Shown here: positions 27,816 to 39,189 of the stretch, piece after piece
Layout: every line of letters begins with the position of its first letter
Numbering within the stretch: the stretch's first letter is position 1
Assembly: GCA_965199895.1 (NCBI GenBank)
Contig: CBDATJ010000016.1
Coordinates: 298,817-362,816 of the forward strand
Direction of reading: 5' to 3'
From: Bin55 sp965199895
GTDB lineage: Bacteria; Pseudomonadota; Gammaproteobacteria; Pseudomonadales; Azotimanducaceae
Length of the DNA stretch: 64,000 bases
Position numbers and translations under genes: made by a program
Notes under the pieces: generated by a model
Databases searched by the model: none
The model's input: only the letters and a program-made list of their open reading frames with translations
What the model was told of the DNA's origin: nothing

Positions 27816-29075
27816 ATGGTAGCAGTGGTAGTTCTCGCAACACGACACAACCGGGAATTGTCTTCCCGCACACCCACCGCACTCCACAGCGTTCACAACG
27901 CTACCATTCTTTCTCATCTTCTGCGAACGCTCCAAGCTGCACAACCGAGTCGTCTACATGTTGTAGGGTCACCTGATTTTGTGGAAGGAGCGGGTTCGAT
28001 TGCAATGGAAACAGTCAATTGGATTCATCTCGATACTACTGAGCAAACCATCCCTGAAATTTGCAAGGAAGTCTCAAAAGACCCAAACATACCCTCAGTT
28101 TTATTGGTCAGTGCTGAGTTGCCTCTTTTATCGTCAGAGACATTGAAGAGTGCATTGGATTTAAGTGCCAATGCACTAATGAAGGCTTCATCAGACGAGG
28201 GTGCAACAGTGGCAATTCTGGGTGGACCCACTCACGCAATCGCTGATCTTCTCAAGTCGATCCATCAGAAACATCCCTGTAGTGAACTCACCCTAGAACT
28301 GTTAGCACAAGTTGCATCAGAGCATAACGGCGAAATTCAGTCACTGGAGACGGTCGATCCACTGGAACTGATGACGATCCGAACGAGAGCTCAACTCGCA
28401 CAAGCAGAAAAAATATTAGGGCGCAGAAAGATTGATAAGCTGATGTCTAATGGAACAACGATTCGAGATCCTGACCGATGTGATATTCGAGCTGACATGA
28501 ATACCGGGATAGACTGTACCATCGACGTGAACGTGGTCTGTGAAGGCATCGTAACTTTGGGTAACGGAGTCTCAATTGGTCCCGGGTGCGTACTCCGAAA
28601 TATCGAAGTGGACGACGACGTTCATATTAATGCTTATTCCGTTCTCGACTCTGCTAAAGTAGGTAAGCGTTGTTCAATAGGCCCGTTTGCACACATCCGA
28701 CCCGGAAGTACGCTTGATGAAGGTGTTCGAGTCGGAAACTTCGTTGAAGTGAAAGCCTCACACCTACATTCGTGTTCAAAAGCTAATCATTTAGCCTATA
28801 TCGGTAACGCCGAAATCGGTTCCAATACAAACTTTGCCGCGGGCGCGATTACTTGTAATTTCGATGGATGCAATAAACACCCAACCGTAATCGGGGATGA
28901 TGTCTTTGTGGGCACCAATAGCACTCTGATCGCACCACTTAATGTTGCCTCAGGGGCATTTATCGCTGCGGGCTCTACCATAACTAAAAACATCACCGAT
29001 GCTGAACTCGTCGTAGCACGTTCTCGACAGCGCTCCATTTCACACTGGATTTCACCCTCGAAAAGAGAGTCTTAA
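27816..29075 (+). CDS. glmU: GlmU with intact acetyltransferase and degenerate uridyltransferase domain
   Basis: GlmU normally makes UDP-GlcNAc in two steps: acetylation of GlcN-1-P, then UTP transfer. Here 419 aa (usual about 455). The C-terminal left-handed beta-helix is complete: IRPGS (Arg), VEVKAS (Lys), the catalytic-type His and Tyr in KANHLAYIG, NTNFAAG and TCNFDGCNK. The N-terminal half aligns in outline but lacks the nucleotide-binding residues: LAAGKGTRM is LATRHNREL, the PKVLH Lys is Thr (PTALH), the QxGTGHA loop is absent, YGDVPL is VSAELPL, and the late Asn (GVNNR) is lost (TIRTR). I infer an acetyltransferase with a vestigial pyrophosphorylase domain. glmS follows after 2 nt. 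Confidence 0.88.
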   Translation: MVAVVVLATRHNRELSSRTPTALHSVHNATILSHLLRTLQAAQPSRLHVVGSPDFVEGAGSIAMETVNWIHLDTTEQTIPEICKEVSKDPNIPSVLLVSAELPLLSSETLKSALDLSANALMKASSDEGATVAILGGPTHAIADLLKSIHQKHPCSELTLELLAQVASEHNGEIQSLETVDPLELMTIRTRAQLAQAEKILGRRKIDKLMSNGTTIRDPDRCDIRADMNTGIDCTIDVNVVCEGIVTLGNGVSIGPGCVLRNIEVDDDVHINAYSVLDSAKVGKRCSIGPFAHIRPGSTLDEGVRVGNFVEVKASHLHSCSKANHLAYIGNAEIGSNTNFAAGAITCNFDGCNKHPTVIGDDVFVGTNSTLIAPLNVASGAFIAAGSTITKNITDAELVVARSRQRSISHWISPSKRES

Positions 29076-29077
29076 CC

Positions 29078-30916
29078 GTGTGCGGGATCGTAGGAGCTAC
29101 CACAACAAGGCAGATAACCAAGCTGTTGTTGGATGGACTCACACGGCTGGAATATCGAGGATACGATTCAGCGGGAATCGTCATTCAAGACAAGAAATCG
29201 GGTAAATTTAACCGGGTAAGGCAAACAGGGAAAGTTCGTGATCTACGAGAGTGCATCAAGGGTCAATCACTGAAAGGACAAGCGGGGCTAGCGCACACTC
29301 GCTGGGCCACTCACGGAATCCCCAGTGACCGCAATGCACATCCTCACATCGTCAATGATCGACTCGCTCTAGTACACAACGGGATTATCGAGAACTTTGC
29401 AGGCCTACGAGCTCAACTTGAAGCTAACGGTCGGAAGTTTAGTTCAGAGACGGATACCGAGGTTCTTTTAAATTTAATCGAAAGTGAATTTGATTCTTCT
29501 GATCATTTAGTTGAAGCGGTTCGCACATCAATGCAACAAGTCGAAGGAGCATTTGCAATCGGATTGATGGCAAAAGACCAGCCTGGAACCATCATTGCAG
29601 CGAAACGCGACTGTCCCTTGGTGGTTGGGCTGGGTGAGGGCGAGAACTTCATTGCTTCCGATGTTTTGGCCATACGCGCGGTTACGAATCGATTTCTATT
29701 TCTTGAAGATGATGAGATCGTCGTGTGTACTTCCCAGGGTGTGACCCTCTACGATCACAAAGGTGAGCAAGTCCACCGTCCATTTGAGGTGATCAAAGCA
29801 CCCAATGATGAAGTAGACAAACGCCCCTACCGACACTTCATGGAGAAAGAAATCTATGCACAACCAGAGTGCATTCGAGACACGTTGGAAGGTCGGATCA
29901 CCGCCCATGATGTCGTTGAACAGACGTTTGGACTCCAGACACTCGATGCGCTAAGAGAAACTAAATCGATCACCATAGTAGGGTGCGGAACCAGTTACTA
30001 TGCTGCTAAAGTAGCACGATACTGGATCGAAGACATGGCTGGAATCCCTTGTCATGCAGAGATCGCGTCAGAGTTTCGGTATCGCAATGCTGCGGTTCCG
30101 GAGAAAAGTCTGTTTTTGTCACTCTCTCAATCCGGAGAGTCAGCCGACACCATTGCGGCCGCACGATTGGCGGCGAAAGAACCCAACTACACGCACACCA
30201 TGAATATCGGTAATGTGACTACCAGTACTCTGATGCGTGAGTCTCATTCTTCGTTAGCCATGAGAGCGGGTATTGAAGTCAGTGTCGCTTCGACGAAATG
30301 CTTCACCACAGTGCTTACTGACCTTTTGCTACTGTCTTTGCTTCTAGCTAGGTCACGAGGATGGACACCCAAGCAAGAACGGGAAGTTGTCGAAGCACTC
30401 CATGAGCTACCTGATGAAGTTGAGAACGCACTCAAACTAAGTAAACAAACCTATGATTGGGCCGTTCAAATTCATGACAAGAGAAACGTACTCTTTCTTG
30501 GCCGGGGGGCGCACTACCCTATTGCGATGGAAGGAGCGCTCAAACTCAAAGAAATTTCCTACACCCACGCTGAAGGTTATCCTGCAGGAGAGTTGAAGCA
30601 TGGACCACTCGCATTGGTGGATCGCAAGATGCCCGTAATTGCTATCGCTCCAAGCAACGACTTAATCCGAAAAGTGCAATCGAATCTACAAGAAGTCAAG
30701 GCACGAGGAGGGAAGCTCTACGTTTTCACGGATCAAGACGCAGGGTTTGCAGATACCGAGGACGTAGAGATTATTGAAGTACCCAAGGTACATCCGTTGT
30801 TGTCACCGATCGTTTACACCATTCCGCTTCAACTGTTGGCCTATCACGTCGCAGTATTGAAAGGAACAGACGTAGATCAACCCAGAAATATTGCAAAATC
30901 AGTGACTGTGGAGTAA
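29078..30916 (+). CDS. glmS: Glutamine-fructose-6-phosphate aminotransferase
   Basis: Makes glucosamine-6-phosphate from fructose-6-P and glutamine, the entry to cell-wall amino sugars. 612 aa from GTG. The glutaminase domain begins MCGIVGA, exposing the nucleophilic Cys after Met removal, with THTRWATHG-like HTRWATHG near 72 and HNGIIENF near 97. Two SIS sugar-binding domains follow (GCGTSYYA near 305, SQSGESADT near 350), and the C terminus ends RNIAKSVTVE. Its coupling to the unusual glmU makes sense as one pathway. Confidence 0.97.
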   Translation: MCGIVGATTTRQITKLLLDGLTRLEYRGYDSAGIVIQDKKSGKFNRVRQTGKVRDLRECIKGQSLKGQAGLAHTRWATHGIPSDRNAHPHIVNDRLALVHNGIIENFAGLRAQLEANGRKFSSETDTEVLLNLIESEFDSSDHLVEAVRTSMQQVEGAFAIGLMAKDQPGTIIAAKRDCPLVVGLGEGENFIASDVLAIRAVTNRFLFLEDDEIVVCTSQGVTLYDHKGEQVHRPFEVIKAPNDEVDKRPYRHFMEKEIYAQPECIRDTLEGRITAHDVVEQTFGLQTLDALRETKSITIVGCGTSYYAAKVARYWIEDMAGIPCHAEIASEFRYRNAAVPEKSLFLSLSQSGESADTIAAARLAAKEPNYTHTMNIGNVTTSTLMRESHSSLAMRAGIEVSVASTKCFTTVLTDLLLLSLLLARSRGWTPKQEREVVEALHELPDEVENALKLSKQTYDWAVQIHDKRNVLFLGRGAHYPIAMEGALKLKEISYTHAEGYPAGELKHGPLALVDRKMPVIAIAPSNDLIRKVQSNLQEVKARGGKLYVFTDQDAGFADTEDVEIIEVPKVHPLLSPIVYTIPLQLLAYHVAVLKGTDVDQPRNIAKSVTVE

Positions 30917-30962
30917 CACTGACCACTAACAGGCGTGATAACCCTAAACTCATTTCTCCACT

Positions 30963-33225
<2,263 letters not shown>

Positions 33226-33278
33226 ATCAGAAATTGATTGTCTTCACAGTGAAGACTCACCCAACGGGGATACACACA

Positions 33279-34412
33279 ATGAAGTTTACCCAACAACGAA
33301 AGTTCTATATACCAACGGTATTGGTAGTGGTTTGTGGTATGTTGATAGCACTCTTGGGTTGTTCGCAAGACTCATTAACGTCGGAGAGTCACGATACACC
33401 CATGACAGAAATGGAACAACCAATAGAGTGGAAATTGGTCACCACATGGCCGAAGAATCTACCGGCTTTGGGAGTGGCACCAGAAAGATTTGCAGATTTG
33501 GTTTCACAGATGTCCGCAGGTCGGCTAACCATCAAAGTATACGGTGCGAACGAAATGGTGGGAGCGATGGAGGTTTTTGATGCAGTTTCCAACGGATCAG
33601 CTCAAATGGGACACGGAGCCGCTTACTACTGGGTAGGAAAAATCCCTGTTTCTGCGTTATTCACAACGGTACCGTTTGGAATGAATGCCCAAGAAATGAA
33701 TGCCTGGTTAGCGTACGGTGGTGGCAATGAGCTATGGAAAGAACTCTATGAACCATTCAATTTGATCCCTTTGCCTGGCGGAAATTCTGGGGTACAGATG
33801 GGAGGTTGGTTTAACGTTGAAATAAACTCGATCAACGATCTCCAGGGTTTAAAGATGCGCATACCAGGTATCGCTGGAGAAGTCATGACAAGAGCAGGTG
33901 TGGCTACCGTAACCTTACCGCCAACGGACATATTTACCTCTCTACAGACGGGGGTGATTGATGCGACCGAGTGGGTAGGTCCATACAACGATTTGGCACT
34001 CGCACTCTATGATGCTGCAAAGTACTACTACTATCCTGGGTGGCACGAGCCTTGTGCAACGATTGAGTTCTTGATTAACCAAGATGCTTTTCAATCACTA
34101 ACACCCGATCTACAAAAAATAGTCGAAGTCGCTGCTCGAGCGATCAATCAAGATGTCTTGGATGAGTTCACTGCAAAGAATAACGCATCACTTCGAGCAC
34201 TCATCGAAGAGCATGAAGTAGAACTCAGACAGTTTCCCGACGACGTTCTTATCAGATTACGTGAAATTTCAAACGAAGTTTTGGATGAACTAGCGGAAAC
34301 TAGCGAACATGCTCAAAAAATTGTGGATTCATACCGCACTTTCCAAGCTGAAGTGAGAGAGTGGAGTAAGATTTCTGAAGACGCGTATCTGCGAGCACGA
34401 GAACTACAATAA
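33279..34412 (+). CDS. TRAP transporter substrate-binding lipoprotein (DctP/TakP type)
   Basis: Periplasmic binding protein feeding a TRAP (DctQM) permease. 377 aa from ATG 33279, preceded by ACGGGG. The N terminus is a lipoprotein signal with lipobox ALLGC (Cys28), so the protein is probably membrane-tethered rather than free. The family features GLKMRIPGIAGEV (ligand Arg), QTGVIDATEWVGPYND and YYYPGWHEP resemble the TakP 2-oxoacid-binding group; the actual ligand is not certain. Cognate-looking permease genes lie at 36203-38049 on the opposite strand. Confidence 0.88.
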   Translation: MKFTQQRKFYIPTVLVVVCGMLIALLGCSQDSLTSESHDTPMTEMEQPIEWKLVTTWPKNLPALGVAPERFADLVSQMSAGRLTIKVYGANEMVGAMEVFDAVSNGSAQMGHGAAYYWVGKIPVSALFTTVPFGMNAQEMNAWLAYGGGNELWKELYEPFNLIPLPGGNSGVQMGGWFNVEINSINDLQGLKMRIPGIAGEVMTRAGVATVTLPPTDIFTSLQTGVIDATEWVGPYNDLALALYDAAKYYYYPGWHEPCATIEFLINQDAFQSLTPDLQKIVEVAARAINQDVLDEFTAKNNASLRALIEEHEVELRQFPDDVLIRLREISNEVLDELAETSEHAQKIVDSYRTFQAEVREWSKISEDAYLRARELQ

Positions 34413-34474
34413 CATGACCATCTTCTGAATTCTGTCTACAAATAGCCGAAAACGGGGCGAATAGAGCCATTTGG

Positions 34475-35523
34475 CGGCAGACAACCTTCCGATCCTTCGC
34501 GGAATGAACTCAGATCCGTGGAATTAATATACTTAGATCCACCTTTAACTCCAACGCCCACTATGCTGCTCCCTTGGTTCTCAAGCGGCAGGTGCGGAAT
34601 TTTCAGACACCAGGTCGCTGGAAGACATAGACAGAGCTTGCTTGATTAATCGAAGTTTAGCACTCAAAGTTGAATCGGTGATCATGCTACGAGTACCAAG
34701 AATGACATTCTTACCTGATCTACATGGCGAGTAGGTTACGAGAGATGCGCCGTATCCTGAAGCCAACCGGTGCTATTTTCCTTCATTGCGATGCGCGACC
34801 ATGAATCATCATTTAAATCGGTTCTGGATGCGATCTTTAACAAGTAAAACATTGGTAACAGGTTCATTTGGCAGCGAGCAGATAAAAAGCTAAGGGTAGA
34901 CAGTATCAACGCAAGAGCTTAGGTGTAGATGTAGACCACTATTGTTCTATGCAGCATCCCCCAAGACTCGAGTCAATGGAACGAAGAGCTCCTCAAACAG
35001 AAATAGTGGAAAAGCTCCCTTTTTTGATGAAGTAGCCGTCGTAGATACAACACTCATGTTCCGATCTTTGTCAACCCTCTATGGGAGCTCGGCCAATCTC
35101 TGCTACACTTACAAAGGAATAACCAATCCTAATCCTTCTGGATGTGCTACAGATGCACTGAATCGTGAGTGGGCGGGTATTGATGTATCAGAAAGAGCAG
35201 CACAACGTGTGCGACAGCGAATCGACGACATAACTCGAAAATAATTCATCGTACGGACATTCCGAAAAGGACCGACATTGCTCAACTTTCGTTGTACAAT
35301 CCTATCAACCCTAAGAAAAAGTGGTACTTTGAACAGCAGGGAGTTTGCAATGGTTGTGGCACCTACTTTGAAGTACACCCCTCGAACTCGATCACATCAT
35401 GGCACGAAGCCTGGTCGAACCGATCATAGAGACAACCTACAACTACTCTGCGGATCATGTAGCCGGATCAAGGGGAACAGAGGAATGGAATACTTGAAGA
35501 CTAGATTGGATCCAAAACAGTAA
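34475..35523 (+). pseudogene. Decayed site-specific DNA methyltransferase with HNH tail
   Basis: No intact frame, but fragments in all three forward frames line up in order with a beta-class N4/N6-adenine/cytosine DNA methyltransferase fused to an HNH motif. From 34480: ADNLPILRGMNSD, then ELIYLDPP/FNSNAHYAAP (catalytic DPPF), FSDTRSLEDID, REMRRILKPTGAIFLHCDA (about 34740), SVLDAIFNK and IWQRAD (about 34825), NGTKSSSNRNSGK (34975), SGCATDALNREWAGIDVS (about 35140, SAM region), IPKRTDIAQLSLYNP, GVCNGCGTYF (35340) and NLQLLCGSCSRIKGNRGMEYL (35430-35500, zinc-binding HNH end). Several indels, stops and an internal deletion. This is a relic of a restriction-modification type gene. Confidence 0.82.
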
Positions 35524-35568
35524 AATCGTACAGAATATTGAACCATGACCGGAGGGTCAGACTTAAGC

Positions 35569-36183
35569 ATGTTTCCTAAGATGAGTCGAGTTAATCTAGT
35601 GAGTGTAACTCTGACTCTATTAGCCGTAGTCTGTGTGTGCCTCATGAGTGGATGTGCTACAACCGCGCAAAAGTTTGATCCCAAACGCTACTATGACGGG
35701 ACCTACAAAACCGTCAATCTCGAAGACAAAGCAAACTATTTCATTGGTCCCACTTACACCAGTTTGAGAAATAAAGGGATTGAAGGTATTTGGGCGACTT
35801 TCATCATGCCGGAAGGAGCCAATACGGTTGAACTCTATGTCTCTGCAACCCATGAAAAGCGGATCAGATTTCAAGATGCCTTCTACAACGGACAGAGTCT
35901 AAAGTTGAGATCTGGAGATGAAGGACTCCTCATCACACACAAGGTGTTCATGAATCAAGAGAACCTAATCGTTGAAAAGTTTGTCATTGAGATTCCGCTG
36001 AGTCTCACGGGCGAATTGGTATGCAGTGACGAACAAGTAACGGTACAACTGGTGGGAACTGCTGATAAACCTATCGACATCAATTTACCGTTGGAACTGT
36101 TCTACGGGTTCTTTCGCAAAGCTTGGGATATGGGAGAAACGCAGATCGAAGCAGACTGCTTCGACGAACCCAAACCTTTCTAG
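35569..36183 (+). CDS. Predicted lipoprotein, unknown function
   Basis: About 204 aa. The N terminus is a lipoprotein signal peptide ending LMSGC. The rest looks like a soluble beta-rich domain with no membrane helix; I recognise no family. Starts at 35545, 35569 and 35581 are all possible; I take 35569 because GGAGGG lies 12 nt upstream. It stands alone between the methyltransferase relic and the convergent TRAP permease gene, ending 19 bp from the latter. Confidence 0.8.
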   Translation: MFPKMSRVNLVSVTLTLLAVVCVCLMSGCATTAQKFDPKRYYDGTYKTVNLEDKANYFIGPTYTSLRNKGIEGIWATFIMPEGANTVELYVSATHEKRIRFQDAFYNGQSLKLRSGDEGLLITHKVFMNQENLIVEKFVIEIPLSLTGELVCSDEQVTVQLVGTADKPIDINLPLELFYGFFRKAWDMGETQIEADCFDEPKPF

Positions 36184-36202
36184 CCCGTTCTTGGAGCGTC
36201 TT

Positions 36203-37561
36203 TTACAGTAGACCGGGTAGCCAAGTGACCAATTGAGGGAATGCAACTAGTAGTAGCAACGTGATCAGTTGTAAACATACAAACGGAGCCACTCCCCGAT
36301 AAATCTCGACAGTTCGTACCTCCGGTGGTGCAACACCTCGAAGGTAGAATAGTGCAAATCCAAACGGTGGGGTGAGAAACGAAGTCTGTAAATTGACAGC
36401 GATCAACACTCCAAGCCAAATAGGGTCGATACCCATAGCAAGGAGTGCTGGTCCTACTATGGGCACCACCACGTAGGTGATTTCAATGAAATCAAGAACG
36501 AATCCCAACACAAATATCGTAACCATTACCACCAATAAAACGGTAACTGTCCCGCCGGGCATATCGGTAAAAAACTGATGGATGAGTTCGTCTCCACCGT
36601 ATCCTCGAAACACAAGAGAAAAAACGGTTGCACCAATGAGAATGAAAAACACCATAGAGGTAATCTTCAGGGTCGAAAGAGCAATTGCTTGCAGCACTTT
36701 CATGCTCAACGTTCGATAGAGTCCCGCAAGAATCAAAGCTCCAGCTGCGCCAACACCGGACGCTTCAGTCGGAGTAGCTAGTCCAAACAAAATCGAACCC
36801 AACACCAAAACGATGAGCAAGATAGGTGGGACGAAACTTAGCAGTAGTTTGGGTAAATTTACCGTTATCGATAGGTTTGCACGAGGCGCACTCTCGGGTC
36901 GAGTGATCGCCTTCACCATAACGTATCCTCCATACATCAACACCAGGATCAATCCCGGGGTGAGTGCTCCAGCAAATAGATCTCCAACCGATACTGATTT
37001 CGGCGAAAAGATACCTTGTTCTAGTTGCGCTTGTTGATAAGCGTTGGACAGAACATCTCCAATCAGGACCAGTGCAATCGATGGGGGAATGATTTGACCT
37101 AGGGTTCCGGTTGCAGCAATAGTTCCAGTCGCGAGTCCGTGATCATAGCCGTGTTTGATCATGACGGGGAGTGAAAGCAACGCCATGGTCACTACAGTAG
37201 CCCCGACGATCCCGGTACTAGCAGCTAATAGCATCCCAACGACGATAACTGCAAGAGCCAACCCTCCGGATAGTCGTCCCGCAAGTTGAGACAACCCTTC
37301 CAGCAGAGAACGAGCAATGTTGGTCTTTTCAAGAGTGACACCCATGCAAATAAAGAGAGGCACAGCGATCAGAACTTCATTGGTCATGATGCCATAGATG
37401 CGATTGGGCAAGAATCCTAGGTCTCCTGCGGGAAACACACCAAAGACTATCCCAACGAAAGCAAAAATCAGTGACACACCTGAGAGAACCAGTGCTACGG
37501 GATAGCCCGATAACAAACCCAAACAGATGACGATGAATATCGCCAATGGGACGAAGTCCAT
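36203..37561 (-). CDS. dctM: TRAP transporter large permease (DctM)
   Basis: Na+-coupled translocating subunit of a TRAP transporter. 452 aa, very hydrophobic with about 12 helices. It shows family features such as ALLSLPVMIKHGYDHGLATG, GTLGQIIPPSIALVLIGD and FVLGFVLDFIEITYVVVPI. It starts with ATG overlapping the dctQ stop by one base. The binding protein gene lies 3 kb away in the opposite orientation, which is not the usual dctPQM order. Confidence 0.95.
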   Translation of the reverse strand: MDFVPLAIFIVICLGLLSGYPVALVLSGVSLIFAFVGIVFGVFPAGDLGFLPNRIYGIMTNEVLIAVPLFICMGVTLEKTNIARSLLEGLSQLAGRLSGGLALAVIVVGMLLAASTGIVGATVVTMALLSLPVMIKHGYDHGLATGTIAATGTLGQIIPPSIALVLIGDVLSNAYQQAQLEQGIFSPKSVSVGDLFAGALTPGLILVLMYGGYVMVKAITRPESAPRANLSITVNLPKLLLSFVPPILLIVLVLGSILFGLATPTEASGVGAAGALILAGLYRTLSMKVLQAIALSTLKITSMVFFILIGATVFSLVFRGYGGDELIHQFFTDMPGGTVTVLLVVMVTIFVLGFVLDFIEITYVVVPIVGPALLAMGIDPIWLGVLIAVNLQTSFLTPPFGFALFYLRGVAPPEVRTVEIYRGVAPFVCLQLITLLLLVAFPQLVTWLPGLL

Positions 37562-38049
37562 TACTGCTTTCGGAGTGTCGAGAGCTGATTTTGTATCTCA
37601 AGCAGAGCTTGTACGATTAACAAAAAGAAAGCTACCGGTATGACCGTTTTGAGTAGAAATACTGCCGGGATTCCACGAACCTCATCTGATTTTTCGAGCA
37701 CTCGCCAGGAATCTGCAACGTAGTCTAGACTACCCATAGCAAGGGTGGCTGCGACCGGAATCAGCAGCAACAGATGTCCCAATAGGTTGATTAGGGCTTT
37801 GCGTTTTTCCGAAAATCGATTGAAAAAGACATCGACACGGACGTGTTCATTAGATTTCAGTGTGTAGGTTAAACCCATCATGAACAAGAATGCGTGCATG
37901 TATGCAACAAGTTCTTGTTGCAGGATCGAAGGGCTCCGCAGCACATATCTCAAGAAGACGACTGAGACCGTGATCAGTGTCATCGCGAAGATCAACCAAG
38001 CAACCCACTTAGCAAAGAGGTCCAACGCTTGTTGCAACTTCGCAACCAC
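37561..38049 (-). CDS. dctQ: TRAP transporter small permease (DctQ)
   Basis: Small membrane subunit of the TRAP transporter, partner of DctM. 162 aa with four helices (about 13-32, 45-65, 88-108, 128-148), the DctQ layout. GTG start, 6 nt downstream of ubiA, so the permeases may be co-transcribed with ubiA. Confidence 0.92.
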   Translation of the reverse strand: MVAKLQQALDLFAKWVAWLIFAMTLITVSVVFLRYVLRSPSILQQELVAYMHAFLFMMGLTYTLKSNEHVRVDVFFNRFSEKRKALINLLGHLLLLIPVAATLAMGSLDYVADSWRVLEKSDEVRGIPAVFLLKTVIPVAFFLLIVQALLEIQNQLSTLRKQ

Positions 38050-38055
38050 GAAACT

Positions 38056-38925
38056 TCAGATCAGTTGTGAATAGTCGATGGAATCTAGTGCGACACCTGC
38101 AAAGAGTATGAATCCCACCCAGGCATTGTTGAGAAAGGCTTTGAAGCACTGTTCACGTTCACGGTTACGCACAAGAAACCACTGGTAGAGAAACAATCCA
38201 ATCACGGCTGTAACCGCAACGGCGTAAAGAACACCAAAATTCACAATCAGACCAATGGTGATGAGCAGTCCAACGGTGAGGATCTGAAGTATCATAATCG
38301 CTAGTCGGTCAAATCGACCCAAAAGAATCGCTGTAGATTTCAACCCCAGTTTTAGGTCATCGTCTCGATCAACCATTGCATATTGTGTGTCGTAAGCGAC
38401 AATCCACAGGGCATTGGCTAGGAACCACAACCCGACAACCAGGATAATATGTCTGTGGATTGCGGTGCTCGCTAACAGGATTCCCCAGCCAAAGACGATG
38501 GCTAATCCTACTTGAGGGAGTTGGGTCACCCGTTTGAGAAAGGGATAGACTACCGCAAGTGCTATTCCTGCGACGGCGAGCAGTTTTGTTGCAGTGTTGA
38601 GGGTCAGCACAATACCCAGTCCGATCATGCACAAAATACCGAAACACACGAATGCTTCGAGTACGGTGATTCGTCCGTCTGCGAGAGGGCGATTTTTGGT
38701 TCTTGCGACCAGCGGATCAAACTTTCGGTCAGCGATATCATTGATAACACAACCCGCTGCTCTCATAACATAGGTACCGCATACAAAAACAACCAGAAGG
38801 TAAAGGGGAGGAAACTCACCCGCAGCCAGCCAAAGAGCTATGAGGGTAGGCCACAAGAGCAAGTACGTACCGATAGGCCTGTCAAATCGCATCAGTTCCC
38901 AGTAAGCGCGGAGTTTATCAGGCAT
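38056..38925 (-). CDS. ubiA: 4-hydroxybenzoate polyprenyltransferase UbiA
   Basis: Inner-membrane prenyltransferase that attaches the polyprenyl tail to 4-hydroxybenzoate in ubiquinone synthesis. 289 aa, multi-pass. Both Asp-rich Mg2+/diphosphate motifs are present: NDIADRKFD at about 62-70 and YDTQYAMVDRDDD near 178. The N-terminal RFDRPIGTYLLLWPT is typical of proteobacterial UbiA. Divergent from the rubredoxin gene. Confidence 0.96.
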   Translation of the reverse strand: MPDKLRAYWELMRFDRPIGTYLLLWPTLIALWLAAGEFPPLYLLVVFVCGTYVMRAAGCVINDIADRKFDPLVARTKNRPLADGRITVLEAFVCFGILCMIGLGIVLTLNTATKLLAVAGIALAVVYPFLKRVTQLPQVGLAIVFGWGILLASTAIHRHIILVVGLWFLANALWIVAYDTQYAMVDRDDDLKLGLKSTAILLGRFDRLAIMILQILTVGLLITIGLIVNFGVLYAVAVTAVIGLFLYQWFLVRNREREQCFKAFLNNAWVGFILFAGVALDSIDYSQLI

Positions 38926-38945
38926 CAGTGAACAGTAGGATTAGA

Positions 38946-38965
38946 ACAGTGAAGTACAGTGAAGT
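38946..38965. repeat. Tandem 10-bp repeat in ubiA-rubredoxin gap
   Basis: ACAGTGAAGT occurs twice head to tail, immediately followed by GTGTAATAT. It lies in the 90-bp gap between divergent ubiA and rubredoxin and could be an operator, but nothing else supports that. Confidence 0.4.
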
Positions 38966-39015
38966 GTAATATTTTGCCCAGCAATGAACATCGACGAAGT
39001 GACTGAAAACAGACA

Positions 39016-39180
39016 ATGAGAAAGTGGCAATGTATCGTATGTGGGTGGATCTACGACGAAGCAATAGGATGCGAAGAAGAAGGAATCGCTCCGGGTACCG
39101 TTTGGTCAGATGTGCCTTTGGACTTCTATTGTCCGGAATGTGGGGTAGGGAAAGAAGATTTCGAGATGATCGAAATTTAA
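39016..39180 (+). CDS. Rubredoxin
   Basis: 54-residue one-iron electron carrier. The Fe(SCys)4 ligands are in two CxxC motifs: CIVCGWIYDEA at the N terminus and CPECGVGKEDFE near the C terminus. APGTVWSDVP between them is standard. It starts with MRKWQC, and the whole protein is one domain. No dedicated reductase or alkane hydroxylase is adjacent, so its partner is unknown. Convergent with recG, 9 bp away. Confidence 0.95.
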   Translation: MRKWQCIVCGWIYDEAIGCEEEGIAPGTVWSDVPLDFYCPECGVGKEDFEMIEI

Positions 39181-39189
39181 GCTCGTCGA

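Noticed and set aside
34942..35244. 100-codon frame as an independent small gene
   Set aside because: Its sequence aligns with an internal methyltransferase segment and the SAM-binding end, so it is part of the pseudogene.
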